Source: Cellvibrionaceae bacterium 1162T.S.0a.05 (GTDB lineage Bacteria > Pseudomonadota > Gammaproteobacteria > Pseudomonadales > Cellvibrionaceae). Taken from it: a stretch of 64,000 nucleotides of DNA. Position numbers and translations under genes: made by a program. This document shows, in pieces, positions 38,804-47,908 of the stretch (positions are counted from its first letter, which is position 1; each line of letters opens with the position of its first letter). The DNA lies in NCBI GenBank assembly GCA_000964245.1, contig LANB01000001.1, forward strand, positions 1,888,392 through 1,952,391, read 5' to 3'. The notes below the pieces were generated by a model. That model was not told where the DNA came from. It did not search any database and saw only the letters and a program-made list of their open reading frames with translations.

Positions 38804-40297
38804 CTACAGGCGGAAATTACTCATGGCGATTTTAAGTTCAGAGCTTTCTGATTCCAGTTGATTCGCATTCTCACTCACGATATGCGCGTTTTCAGAAACA
38901 CGTTCGGAGAGTGAATAAATAGCAGAAATATTTTTACTGACTTCATCGGCAACAGTGCTTTGCTCTGTTGAAGCTGTCGCAATGTGATGATTCATGTCAT
39001 TAATGGTGCCAACATTTTCCTGAATACGTTTCAATGCTTCGTCGACTTTTGCTGCGGTGTCGATGGTTTCCTGCACTGACGACATACTGGTATTCATTGA
39101 TATATGTGCTTCATCCGCTGCTTTTTGCAATTGCGTGATGATGGATTCGATTTCTTCCGTAGAGGTTTGGGTTTTTTGTGCCAGTGAGCGCACCTCATCG
39201 GCAACCACCGCAAAACCTCGACCCTGTTCACCTGCACGAGCGGCTTCGATAGCGGCATTGAGGGCAAGCAGGTTGGTTTGTTCCGCTATCGAACGGATAA
39301 CTTCCATAACGGAACCAATGTTCTCGGAGTTATCTTTTAATACCTGAATTTTTTCGGCCGTCGCTTCAATTTGCCCAGTCAAACGTTGAATGGTTTGTTG
39401 GGAGGAGCGCACGGTTTCCGAACCTTCATCGGCTGCGCGACTTGCTTCATTGGTTTTTTCAGCCGTCTGCCCTGCGGAACGGGCAACTTCAGTCGCTGAG
39501 GCTGAGAGTTCATTCAAGGCAGCAGCAACCTGTTCGAGCTCACGTAATTGTTGCGCGGTTGAATTTACAGTGTTGTCAGTTGCGGTAGACATATTGCGGA
39601 CGTTGTCGCCAACTTTTCCTGTCACCACGATCACGTTTTTAATGATCGATGCGATTTGTTCCATTACCCGGTTGAAATTCATCGCCAGTTCGGCAACTTC
39701 ATCACCGCCGTGGTCTGGCAAGCGTTTTGTTAAATCGCCACCACCAGCAGCAATCTCGGCGAGAGAATGACTAACGCCGCGCACCGGTGCAACAATCATG
39801 GAGCGAGTAAGCAAAAAGATGGTGATCAGAATGCAGATCAGGAGCCCGAGCACGATGTATGCACTGAGGCGAACTTTTGCGGCTAGCAGCGCTTCCATAG
39901 TCGATTTTGAAAAACTGATGTCGTACTTGCCGATAACTTCATCTCCGCGTTTAATTTCAACACCACTTCGCTGGACTTTTTCAGCGGAATCTTCGGAGTT
40001 CTTGGTTGCGGTCGCGAGATCTTTTCCGCGATGATCCATCAAGCGAATATGAGAGATAAGCGCAGTGTTAACAAGGGATTTTGCAATGGCTTCGATTTGT
40101 TGAAAGTCGTAGGCAAAAACAGATTCAGCCATGGACGAATTAATCAATTCTATCTGTGCATTGATATCTTCCTGAAAACGATTTTCCTGATAGCTTTTTG
40201 CCGCTTGGTAATTAATAAACAAAATCAGGGTTGATACCACACACATTGTGATTGTTATAGCGGCGATAAATTTCGTGGAAAGAGATCGTTTAATCAT
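38804..40297 (-). CDS. Methyl-accepting chemotaxis protein
   Basis: 497 residues. A membrane helix at about 9-30, a periplasmic sensor of about 120 residues, a second helix at about 145-167, a HAMP domain ([25 protein letters not shown]) and a cytoplasmic signalling domain. The highly conserved hairpin tip is [20 protein letters not shown] followed by [17 protein letters not shown]. The ligand is unknown. The ATG has an AGGTAG ribosome site. The gene ends exactly at the edge of the 169-bp repeat. Confidence 0.94.
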   Translation of the reverse strand: MIKRSLSTKFIAAITITMCVVSTLILFINYQAAKSYQENRFQEDINAQIELINSSMAESVFAYDFQQIEAIAKSLVNTALISHIRLMDHRGKDLATATKNSEDSAEKVQRSGVEIKRGDEVIGKYDISFSKSTMEALLAAKVRLSAYIVLGLLICILITIFLLTRSMIVAPVRGVSHSLAEIAAGGGDLTKRLPDHGGDEVAELAMNFNRVMEQIASIIKNVIVVTGKVGDNVRNMSTATDNTVNSTAQQLRELEQVAAALNELSASATEVARSAGQTAEKTNEASRAADEGSETVRSSQQTIQRLTGQIEATAEKIQVLKDNSENIGSVMEVIRSIAEQTNLLALNAAIEAARAGEQGRGFAVVADEVRSLAQKTQTSTEEIESIITQLQKAADEAHISMNTSMSSVQETIDTAAKVDEALKRIQENVGTINDMNHHIATASTEQSTVADEVSKNISAIYSLSERVSENAHIVSENANQLESESSELKIAMSNFRL

Positions 40298-40455
40298 TCG
40301 TTCTACCTGAACCTGTTGTGCTTGCGTTCACACACTCGAAAGTCCGCGACGTAGCGGTGGCGAGGACTCCGGTGTCACTACCTTAATTTAAGTGTAGATC
40401 AAGAAATAGAGGATGAAAGCTCAATCGTGAAAATGGTCGGAAACAGGCTGACTGC

Positions 40456-41412
40456 TCAGGTCTTGGGGACGAGGACAGAATTGTTGCGTCCATTGTGCTT
40501 GGCTTCGTAGAGACCTTTGTCGGCAGCATCAATCCAAGCGACAGGGCCCTTCAAGTTGGGGCCAAGTTCACAGATGCCAATGCTAATCGTGTAGTTTATG
40601 GACATGTCTTCATAGCAAACGGTAGATTGTTCAATTTTTTGACGGAGCCGTTCTGCCACCAGTTTGGCGTCTTGTCCACCCGAATTGACAAGAATCACGG
40701 CAAACTCTTCGCCGCCGTAGCGGCCGGCGATATCGGTTTCCCGGATACTTTCCCTAACCGCTGCGGCGGTGTGCCGAATGACTTCGTCTCCTGCCGGATG
40801 GCCGTAGTTGTCGTTGATACTTTTAAAGTGATCAATGTCAAACATCAGCATGGAGCAGGGCTGTTGATGGCGATGGTAGCGCTTGAATTCCTTGTCCAGT
40901 TCGATCTCCCAGGTTTTGCGATTCAACAAACCGGTTAGTCCGTCAGTTCGGCTTAATTGGTGAAGTTTTTCGTTGGCAGTTTGCAACTGCAGGCGGTTTA
41001 CTGCAATTTCGGTTACGTCGTAGACAATCAGGCAAATATGCTCAACCTTGCCCTGGGTATCTTTTAGAGGAATGATGGTGCAATTCTGATACATAAATTC
41101 GGCGACACCGGTAATAGGCCGATAGTTTTTAAAGCGGAATAAATAAGGGCGTTGCTCCCACGTGGTAAATGCCGAGTTTCGCAATACCAGCACCGACTCC
41201 ACTTTCCGTTTAAACCAGGCCGGTGGCAGCTCGGGAAAGGACTCAAAAATATTGCGGCCCAGGATGTCTGAAGGCGTGCGCGCGCTGTGGTTCTGCATAA
41301 AGCTGTTCCACAGTTGGATGTTGTAATCTTTATCAAGGATAACAAGGCCGACGTCGATATTATTCAGCACGTCCATCAGCCAGTGAAAATCGTTGAGAAA
41401 ATCCTTGGTCAT
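40456..41412 (-). CDS. Diguanylate cyclase with PAS-like sensor domain
   Basis: 318 residues. The N-terminus (about 10-135) is PAS-like (NIDVGLVILDKDYNIQLWN; the C-terminal strand IIPLKDTQGKVEHICLIVYDVTE). A GGDEF domain follows (about 150-315), with the active-site signature GGEEF (233-237) and an RxxD inhibitory site RETD (224-227) at the right spacing. It should therefore make c-di-GMP and be product-inhibited. It has no membrane segment. It starts 15 bp after the CheC-like gene, so the two form an operon. Confidence 0.93.
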   Translation of the reverse strand: MTKDFLNDFHWLMDVLNNIDVGLVILDKDYNIQLWNSFMQNHSARTPSDILGRNIFESFPELPPAWFKRKVESVLVLRNSAFTTWEQRPYLFRFKNYRPITGVAEFMYQNCTIIPLKDTQGKVEHICLIVYDVTEIAVNRLQLQTANEKLHQLSRTDGLTGLLNRKTWEIELDKEFKRYHRHQQPCSMLMFDIDHFKSINDNYGHPAGDEVIRHTAAAVRESIRETDIAGRYGGEEFAVILVNSGGQDAKLVAERLRQKIEQSTVCYEDMSINYTISIGICELGPNLKGPVAWIDAADKGLYEAKHNGRNNSVLVPKT

Positions 41413-41427
41413 GCTTTTTTCAGTTAG

Positions 41428-42039
41428 TTAATTCACTAAGTAGTTGAGTTTTGCGAGCAGACGTTTAATTGAGTCACCGGTCATGATGATCAGCAAGTCA
41501 CAATTCACGTCGTAGCCTTCGAGTTGGTAATTAATCTCGGTGACCAAAGCGTGATCCCAGTTCAGGCTTTTGGTATTAAAGATATCGGCGAGTTGCTGGT
41601 GCTGGCCGAGTACCATGGGCGAGCCGAAACTGAATTGCATGTCTATTTGCTCAGCAATACCGTTTAGGCAGGCGCCAAATAAAATATTTGTGGTATCCAT
41701 CAACAGCTCGCACTCGGCTTGCCTGTCGAGCTCATCGTCATAGTTCAATAACTTTGCCAGGTCCTGAAAACTGGTGTCGTTAAACAGCAACATCGCTTCA
41801 CCCGCAATACCGCCACCAATAAAGCCCTGGCAAACAGCAGAAACCGAAGAAGAGCTATCAACGGCCTGCAAGGCCATGCTGACATCCTGGGGTTTCATCA
41901 CTTCAATGTGAGGAATGGAGAGAACGACAAAGGTATCCAGCACTTTCGCCAGCAAATCACCCGCCTGGCCCATGGCGACGTTAGTCACTTCCTGCAGGCA
42001 GTCGCGGTATTCCTCTGTAAATTCCAGACTTTGAGTCAT
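41428..42039 (-). CDS. CheC-like chemotaxis phosphatase family protein
   Basis: 203 residues. The CheC/CheX/FliY-type active-site helices are recognisable twice: EVTNVAMGQAGDLLAKVL near the N-terminus and LLMDTTNILFGACLNGIAEQI in the middle. In the second the usual Glu is Asp. CheC proteins dephosphorylate CheY-P. Here the partner gene is a diguanylate cyclase, not a CheY, so it may act on a receiver domain elsewhere or regulate the cyclase. Upstream is the divergent ycbL. Confidence 0.85.
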   Translation of the reverse strand: MTQSLEFTEEYRDCLQEVTNVAMGQAGDLLAKVLDTFVVLSIPHIEVMKPQDVSMALQAVDSSSSVSAVCQGFIGGGIAGEAMLLFNDTSFQDLAKLLNYDDELDRQAECELLMDTTNILFGACLNGIAEQIDMQFSFGSPMVLGQHQQLADIFNTKSLNWDHALVTEINYQLEGYDVNCDLLIIMTGDSIKRLLAKLNYLVN

Positions 42040-42137
42040 AAACCAGGCGCAAAGGTAAAATCTTTTTCGGGGTGTATTACCTATTCTAGTAGGCAGCCGT
42101 TAAAATGCTGGAAATCCGCTTTATTTTTTTTCGGCGT

Positions 42138-42782
42138 ATGCGTTATCAAGTTATTCCTGTTACTCACTACCAGCAAAACTGTTCAATCATCTGGGACGAA
42201 GCCACGCGCGTTGGCGCGGTGATCGACCCTGGGGGCGAGATTGACAAGCTGCTGACCTTTTGCGAACAGCACCAAATTCAGCTGGAGAAAATCCTCTTGA
42301 CCCACGGTCACATGGACCATGTGGGTGGAACATCGGCGTTGGCAAAAGCTCTGCAGCTCCCGATTATTGGCCCACATAGAGACGATAAATTCTGGATTGA
42401 CGCGCTGGACCAGCAAGCCACCATGATGGGTATGCCGCCCGCTGAAGTCTTTGAGCCCACTACCTGGTTAAAAGATGGCGATGTTGTGGAGGCTGCCAAC
42501 ACGCAGTTCGAGGTTATCCACTGCCCGGGGCACACTCCGGGACACGTGGTTTTTTATCATGCCGATGCCGGTATTGCCTTTGTTGGTGATGTGCTCTTCC
42601 AGGGCTCTATTGGCCGCACTGACTTTCCGCGCGGCAATCACCAGCAGCTGCTGGACGCCATACGCAACAAGTTGTGGCCGCTCGGCGACGATATTACCTT
42701 TATACCCGGTCACGGCCCGCTCTCAACCTTCGGCCGTGAGAAACAAAGTAACCCATTTGTAGCAGACCCGAATTATGGATAA
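42138..42782 (+). CDS. ycbL: YcbL-type metallo-beta-lactamase fold hydrolase (glyoxalase II-like)
   Basis: 214 residues from MRYQVIPVTHYQQNCSIIWDE, which aligns with E. coli YcbL; the ORF has another start 11 codons upstream. The metal ligands are in THGHMDHVGG, CPGHTPGHVVF, FVGDVLFQGSIGRTDFP and PGHGPLSTFG. Homologues hydrolyse S-lactoylglutathione (type II glyoxalase-like activity). Its last 8 bp overlap the start of the DUF2750 gene. Confidence 0.93.
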   Translation: MRYQVIPVTHYQQNCSIIWDEATRVGAVIDPGGEIDKLLTFCEQHQIQLEKILLTHGHMDHVGGTSALAKALQLPIIGPHRDDKFWIDALDQQATMMGMPPAEVFEPTTWLKDGDVVEAANTQFEVIHCPGHTPGHVVFYHADAGIAFVGDVLFQGSIGRTDFPRGNHQQLLDAIRNKLWPLGDDITFIPGHGPLSTFGREKQSNPFVADPNYG

Positions 42783-43155
42783 GAAAGACCTTCTCGCACT
42801 CAGCGACGATTTTGATGAGAACTATGCAATTTTCCTTGGGGATGCGATTGAAACAGGCTGTCTATGGGGCCTTGAAAGTGACGATGGCTGGGCGCTCTGC
42901 CCTTCGGAGGCCAGTGATGACGTTGATGTGATGCCACTGTGGTCGCAGCCAGAATTTGCCCAACAACATTGTGTGGAAGAATGGGCAAACTACAAGGTGA
43001 TACCTATTTCCCTGGAAGAACTCCTGGATGATTGGCTGCCGGGTATGCATGAAGATGTATTGATGCTTGGCCCAAACTGGAATACGGCGCTGGAAGGCCT
43101 GGAAATGGAACCTCTGGACATGCTTGAAGATTTTGAGAAGGAACTTGCAGAGTAA
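42775..43155 (+). CDS. DUF2750 family protein
   Basis: 126 residues, strongly acidic. Family features: WALCPSEASDDVDVMPLWSQPEFAQ, VEEWANYKVIPISLEELLDDWLPGM and a final VLMLGPNWN. No signal peptide or membrane segment. The function is unknown. It overlaps the upstream ycbL by 8 bp (translational coupling). parC starts about 160 bp downstream. Confidence 0.85.
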   Translation: MDKKDLLALSDDFDENYAIFLGDAIETGCLWGLESDDGWALCPSEASDDVDVMPLWSQPEFAQQHCVEEWANYKVIPISLEELLDDWLPGMHEDVLMLGPNWNTALEGLEMEPLDMLEDFEKELAE

Positions 43156-43319
43156 TTTCTTCAGCTTGCTCCCGATACAGTTCGAAGTTTGCATAACCTG
43201 GGCCGCTATTCTCACCTTGACCCACGATTAACAGATAAATAAAAAATGAAGGTAGTAAAGAGAAAAATATAAAGCAGCCTGCTAGAATCCCTCAAACCGA
43301 AAATGTGGAACAGCTTTCA

Positions 43320-45572
43320 ATGTCCGAGATTTTAACGCCCGAAGCCGACGAACAACTCCCTCTAAAACAATTCACCGAAAAAGCCTACCTCGATTACTCC
43401 ATGTACGTGATTCTGGATCGCGCACTGCCGCACGTAGGCGACGGTTTGAAACCGGTGCAACGGCGGATTGTTTATGCAATGAGTGAATTGGGTTTAAAAG
43501 CCAGCGCAAAATATAAAAAATCAGCGCGCACTGTCGGTGATGTGATTGGTAAGTTTCACCCTCATGGTGACAGTGCGTCTTACGAAGCCATGGTGTTGAT
43601 GGCGCAGCCTTTTTCCTACCGCTATCCCCTTGTGGATGGTCAGGGAAACTGGGGTTCGCAGGATGATCCCAAATCCTTTGCAGCAATGCGTTATACCGAA
43701 GCGCGTCTTGCAAAATACAGTGAAGTGCTACTGAGTGAGTTGGGCCAGGGCACGGTTGAGTGGATTCCCAATTTCGACGGCACGCTCGATGAACCCAAAA
43801 TACTGCCCGCACGGGTTCCCAATGTTTTATTAAACGGCACCACCGGTATTGCCGTGGGAATGGCAACCGATATTCCGCCACACAATTTAACAGAAGTGGT
43901 GGATGCGACGATTTATTTATTGGAAAACCCCAAGGCGACAACGGCAGACCTATGCAAATTCATTCTCGGTCCGGATATGCCAACGGATGCAGAGATCATT
44001 ACACCGAAAAAAGAAATTCAACAGGTATATGAAAGCGGTCGCGGCAGTATAAAAATGCGCGCAACCTGGATAAAGGAAGAAGGCGATATTGTGATTACCG
44101 CGCTTCCGCATCAGGTCAGCGGAGCGAAAATTCTTGAGCAAATTGCGGCGCAAATGCAGGCGAAAAAATTGCCCATGGTGGAAGATTTACGTGACGAATC
44201 GGATCACGAAAATCCGGTACGCCTTGTGGTGACACCGCGCTCCAATCGCATCGATTGTGATGCCGTCATGAACCACCTGTTTGCCACCACCGACCTCGAA
44301 AGAAATTATCGCATCAACCTCAATGTCATTGGCATTGATGGTAAACCGGCTGTTAAACCGCTGGCGAAAATGTTGAGTGAATGGCTGAGTTTTCGCATGG
44401 TGACTGTACGTCGCCGCTTGCAGCACCGTCTCGACTGGGTAGAACGTCGATTGCATTTGTTGGAAGGCTTGTTAATCGCGTTTCTCAACCTCGATGAAGT
44501 CATCGATATTATTCGCACCCACGACGAGCCGAAAAAGGAATTAATGCGCCGCTTTAAATTATCTGAAGATCAGGCGGATTACATTCTCGATACCCGCCTG
44601 CGTCAACTGGCTCGCCTCGAAGAAATGAAAATTCGCAGCGAACAGGAAGCGTTGGAAAAAGAGCGCAAGGATCTTGAGGGGATACTGGGGTCCGCGCGTC
44701 GACTCAAATCGTTAATAAAAAAAGAACTGCAGCAAGTTGTTGAGGATTTTGGTGATGCGCGCCGTTCGCCCATCGTTGAGCGCGCTGAAGCGCAGGCATT
44801 TGATGAAACAGAATTGTTAACTGCAGACCCGGTGACTGTAGTGTTATCGCAAAAAGGTTGGATTCGTGCTGCAAAAGGGCATGAGATCGATCCGGCAACA
44901 TTGAATTACAAATCGGGTGACAGTTTTAAGGCCGCCGCGCGGGGTAAAAGTAATCAGCCGACGATTTTACTCGACTCAAGTGGGCGCTCCTACGTGATGG
45001 CAACGCATACCTTGCCGTCTGCACGCGGTCAGGGCGAACCGGCAACCGGGAAATTAAACCCGCCAGCCGGGGCGAACTTTGAAGGCGTGGTCATGGGTGC
45101 AGATTCGCAAAAAGTATTGCTGGCTTCAGATGCGGGTTATGGTTTTGTGGGTTCTCTCGCGGATATGCAAACCAAAAATCGCGCCGGTAAAGCGACCTTG
45201 AGCGTGCCTAAAAATTGCCGCGCCTTGCCACCTCAATATGTTAACGATGTTAATAAAAGTTGGTTGGCAGCGATCAGTTCCGAGGGCCGAATGTTGGCGT
45301 TTAAAGTGAGTGAGTTACCGGAGATGTCAAAGGGCAAGGGCAATAAAATAATCAATATTCCATCGGCAAAAGCAGCGGCACGTGAGGAGTATGTACTTGC
45401 ACTCCTGGTGATAACTGAAAAAGACAGCGTGAAAATCGTCTCTGGAAAACGCCACCTCAGTTTAAAATTCAAGGATCTGGAACATTATATGGGTGAGCGC
45501 GGGCGTCGTGGAAACAAGCTTCCTCGAGGTTTCCAGAATGTTGATCATGTGGAGTTAATTGCTGGTGAATAA
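43320..45572 (+). CDS. parC: DNA topoisomerase IV subunit A
   Basis: 750 residues from the ATG at 43320 (GGAA ribosome site upstream; a GTG at 43305 is less likely). ParC cuts and passes DNA together with ParE. The catalytic tyrosine is in [11 protein letters not shown] (Tyr123). The quinolone-determining region [13 protein letters not shown] keeps the wild-type Ser85 and Glu89 (E. coli Ser80 and Glu84). The C-terminal domain is a short ParC-type propeller, not the longer GyrA form with a GyrA box. Confidence 0.97.
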   Translation: MSEILTPEADEQLPLKQFTEKAYLDYSMYVILDRALPHVGDGLKPVQRRIVYAMSELGLKASAKYKKSARTVGDVIGKFHPHGDSASYEAMVLMAQPFSYRYPLVDGQGNWGSQDDPKSFAAMRYTEARLAKYSEVLLSELGQGTVEWIPNFDGTLDEPKILPARVPNVLLNGTTGIAVGMATDIPPHNLTEVVDATIYLLENPKATTADLCKFILGPDMPTDAEIITPKKEIQQVYESGRGSIKMRATWIKEEGDIVITALPHQVSGAKILEQIAAQMQAKKLPMVEDLRDESDHENPVRLVVTPRSNRIDCDAVMNHLFATTDLERNYRINLNVIGIDGKPAVKPLAKMLSEWLSFRMVTVRRRLQHRLDWVERRLHLLEGLLIAFLNLDEVIDIIRTHDEPKKELMRRFKLSEDQADYILDTRLRQLARLEEMKIRSEQEALEKERKDLEGILGSARRLKSLIKKELQQVVEDFGDARRSPIVERAEAQAFDETELLTADPVTVVLSQKGWIRAAKGHEIDPATLNYKSGDSFKAAARGKSNQPTILLDSSGRSYVMATHTLPSARGQGEPATGKLNPPAGANFEGVVMGADSQKVLLASDAGYGFVGSLADMQTKNRAGKATLSVPKNCRALPPQYVNDVNKSWLAAISSEGRMLAFKVSELPEMSKGKGNKIINIPSAKAAAREEYVLALLVITEKDSVKIVSGKRHLSLKFKDLEHYMGERGRRGNKLPRGFQNVDHVELIAGE

Positions 45573-46142
45573 TCGCCATTGATTATTACAGTAAAATTAA
45601 AAAAAGCTTGATCCCGCTCCTCGGTTTTGACAAACTTGGCTATTAATTTGGAAAAACCCTTGAGATTTACAGCGTCTTTTGAAGCGGTTTCATTGATCCT
45701 TCCGATATGAAACGCAAACATATTATAAAGTTGGCTCCGGGTTTTCTGATATTTTGATGTTTTGATGTTTAGATAAAGAGACAAAGCGAACTTTGGAATA
45801 AAGAAAAGAATAGAAAAAACGTTAAAGAATGCAATAGTAAAGAAACCAATAAAGATAAAAACAAAGGTTCTAAAAAACCAGAGTTCTAAAAACAAAACTT
45901 AAAATAATAAAATGTTATTCGCGTGACGCCCGCCTGTTTATCAAAGCATTTGTAGTAATTACGGGCAGTAATTAAATGTAATCAGTAAAAGTATGTAGTA
46001 TATAAAATGACGTCGAGTGAGGGTCCTGTTCGCTTGTGGTCGTCTTTGTCGTCATAAAAAATAGAATAAAAATAATATATAAGCATCTTGAAATTCTAAA
46101 TACAAGAAACGGGTTCGGTTTCGTTCGATGTGTTGTCCTTTC
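45573..46142. other. AT-rich gene-free stretch
   Basis: The 694 bp between parC and the PilZ gene hold no ORF I can support. The first 550 bp are visibly AT-rich compared with the neighbours, with long A runs on the plus strand. An imperfect direct repeat (GGTTCTAAAAAACC, GAGTTCTAAAAAC) lies near 45867-45893. A hydrophobic ORF on the minus strand (45545-45895) has only a TTG start without a ribosome site and overlaps parC. Confidence 0.5.
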
Positions 46143-46148
46143 AGGCGG

Positions 46149-46199
46149 CCGGTGCAGGTTGTCATCCCTTGTGTAGGGCTTAACTGCCCTGGCAACCGG
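46149..46199 (+). promoter_or_regulatory. Structured leader before the PilZ gene
   Basis: GGTTGTCA (46157-46164) pairs with TGGCAACC (46190-46197), 8 bp with one G-U. Inside, TCCC (46164-46167) can pair with GGG, and CC (46149-46150) can pair with GG just outside. The element ends 67 bp before the PilZ start codon. It matches no riboswitch I know, and its role is unknown. Confidence 0.3.
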
Positions 46200-46266
46200 A
46201 ATGTGAAGATTACGCAACGAGCGATGAGATTAACGAGGTACTCAGAACCAAGAGCGCACGAAGACT

Positions 46267-46527
46267 ATGTCTGAATTTCGTAAGCATGGCCGTAAGGCAG
46301 TGCGATGTTCAATTACGATTTCGCACAATGAGTTAGGCGATATCTTTGCAGAAACCAAAAATATTTCTGAAACTGGTGTCTTTATTGCCCACAGGGATTT
46401 GATTCACTGTATTTCTGTTGGGGAGGAAGTTGCAGCAAAACTGTATTCCGAAGGGGATGCCGTCTATGACGGCTATTTGCGTGTGATCCGTTTAACGCAG
46501 GATGGTGTTGGTCTGGAATTTATTTAG
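46267..46527 (+). CDS. Single-domain PilZ protein (c-di-GMP receptor)
   Basis: 86 residues, just one PilZ domain. The two c-di-GMP-binding motifs are recognisable: an arginine motif GRKAVR near the N-terminus and NISETGVFI (N-x-S-x-x-G) in the middle. Small PilZ proteins bind c-di-GMP and act as diffusible adaptors. The 3' end overlaps the stop of the convergent Bax-like gene by 8 bp. Confidence 0.88.
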   Translation: MSEFRKHGRKAVRCSITISHNELGDIFAETKNISETGVFIAHRDLIHCISVGEEVAAKLYSEGDAVYDGYLRVIRLTQDGVGLEFI

Positions 46528-47308
46528 GTCCGCCCTCGGAATCAATGGGTTCCAGATCATTGCGTTTTATCATTATTTTTACTTCTTCTATATAGTGTTC
46601 CCCTCGCTCTGAGTATTTGCCCAGATAATTTGCAAGCTCAGTCCCACTTAAATCCATGTTTTTTTCAAGTAGCTTTTTTCTTGCAAGTCGCAACGGGCGA
46701 TATGCCTGATGAGTATTGATATTGTTCATGTAGCCATCGACAGCCTCTTCCAGGCTCTCGAATTTTTGAACTTCATGGATGGCGCCTTTGGGGCGTTTGC
46801 GTGGAACCAGACCGCAGCCCTCTGAGAAGCACCACTGCCCAAATAAATTATTGGCTTCCTTTGCAAAGCGTGAGTTGCCCCAGGCTGATTCAATGGCGGC
46901 TTGCGCGAGCGTCAAGGATTCCGGCACGATATGTATGCGTAAATCCAGTAGACTTAATTGCTCTTCGAGTGGCAGGCTGGCATCCACCTCATATTTACTG
47001 CGCAACTGCGCGAGTTGCCGGTGTTCACGTGAACTCAGGCGGGTTTTCTTTTTGTAGGTATTCTGAATGCTTTTTAGTTTTTGGCGATCTTGCAAAATTT
47101 GAGCATTTGTTTTCTGAACAAGTGGACGAAGCAGCGAAAAAAAAGCCGCTTTTTTCTCATCAACTTGCTCGTATTGCGACATGTCCGGTAGCGGGGTATG
47201 CGAATCAAGAATGTCAGAGCTGCTATTGACGATAATAAGAATGAGTAAAAGTAGAATGAAAATAAAATAGCCTGTAAATAACCAGGCAATTGCTTTTTTT
47301 ATATTCAT
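46520..47308 (-). CDS. Bax-like membrane-anchored N-acetylglucosaminidase domain protein
   Basis: 262 residues. One N-terminal membrane helix (about 8-28) anchors a periplasmic domain. The C-terminal glucosaminidase domain (about 120-250) has AQAAIESAWGNSRFAKEANNLFG (catalytic-type glutamate) and HQAYRPLR. E. coli Bax has the same domain; these proteins are thought to cut peptidoglycan glycan strands. The ATG immediately follows the TAG of the upstream gene (TAGATG), so it is coupled to the replication-like pair. Confidence 0.88.
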   Translation of the reverse strand: MNIKKAIAWLFTGYFIFILLLLILIIVNSSSDILDSHTPLPDMSQYEQVDEKKAAFFSLLRPLVQKTNAQILQDRQKLKSIQNTYKKKTRLSSREHRQLAQLRSKYEVDASLPLEEQLSLLDLRIHIVPESLTLAQAAIESAWGNSRFAKEANNLFGQWCFSEGCGLVPRKRPKGAIHEVQKFESLEEAVDGYMNNINTHQAYRPLRLARKKLLEKNMDLSGTELANYLGKYSERGEHYIEEVKIMIKRNDLEPIDSEGGPK

Positions 47309-47908
47309 CTAGTTTAAATCCAATGCGTCCCTGAGAGATTGTAATTTTTCAATATTGGTCTTGCGATCAACCGCTTGGTAACTATTGTCTGGCAGAGCTT
47401 CCGGTTGCGGGCGTTCGAGCTTTTCACCGAGGTTCACCCGCTGGCAAATTTCCTGGTATTTTTCCTTAAATACAGGGAAGGCAATACTTTCTGGGTTGTT
47501 TTGTAAAAAATACCAGTCACTGGCTCGGCCCGCATAATAGACGGCTAAATGTGACCACTTTGCATTGGCTTTAGGGGAGGGCGCGCGGCAAGCCTCAAGA
47601 TAGGCATTATGCGCATCGGGCAAGGCCTGTAGAGATATTTTCTCGCAGGCACTTAACATGGAATGCAAGGTTGGTAAGAACTCACGACTCTCTATGATAT
47701 TTTTAGTCGCCTGCAAAATCACTTCGGGTGAAAAACGTTTGAGCGAATCCAGCCAAAGGCGTTTGGTGATATTTAATTCCTTTTCATCGGGAAACGCTTT
47801 GAAATACTGATTGTGATAATTGCGCCGAAAAATCGCGAATACCTGATTGATGGCATCGACCTTGTCGTTATTAATTGGCCCAGCTTCGGTCGCCAAGTTC
47901 TTCTTCAA
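47309..47908 (-). CDS. Lambda-P-like replication protein (putative helicase loader)
   Basis: 199 residues. The start is a TTG with a good GGGAGA ribosome site 7 nt upstream, giving MKKNLATEAG. The sequence (VFAIFRRNYHNQYFKAFPDEKELNITKRLW, ATKNIIESREFLPTLHSMLSACE) looks like the replication protein P family of phage lambda, which loads DnaB helicase. This is judged from the overall pattern and is tentative. It overlaps the end of the DnaT-like gene by 38 bp and is followed directly by the Bax-like gene. Confidence 0.6.
   Translation of the reverse strand: MKKNLATEAGPINNDKVDAINQVFAIFRRNYHNQYFKAFPDEKELNITKRLWLDSLKRFSPEVILQATKNIIESREFLPTLHSMLSACEKISLQALPDAHNAYLEACRAPSPKANAKWSHLAVYYAGRASDWYFLQNNPESIAFPVFKEKYQEICQRVNLGEKLERPQPEALPDNSYQAVDRKTNIEKLQSLRDALDLN

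Noticed and set aside
45545-45895. Hydrophobic 116-codon minus-strand ORF after parC
   Set aside because: Starts with TTG without a ribosome site, overlaps parC, lies in AT-rich sequence where hydrophobic ORFs arise by chance, and resembles no known family.
46120-46266. A second c-di-GMP riboswitch before the PilZ gene
   Set aside because: The CGCAAA and CCGGYCTAA blocks are absent on both strands; only a generic stem is present.
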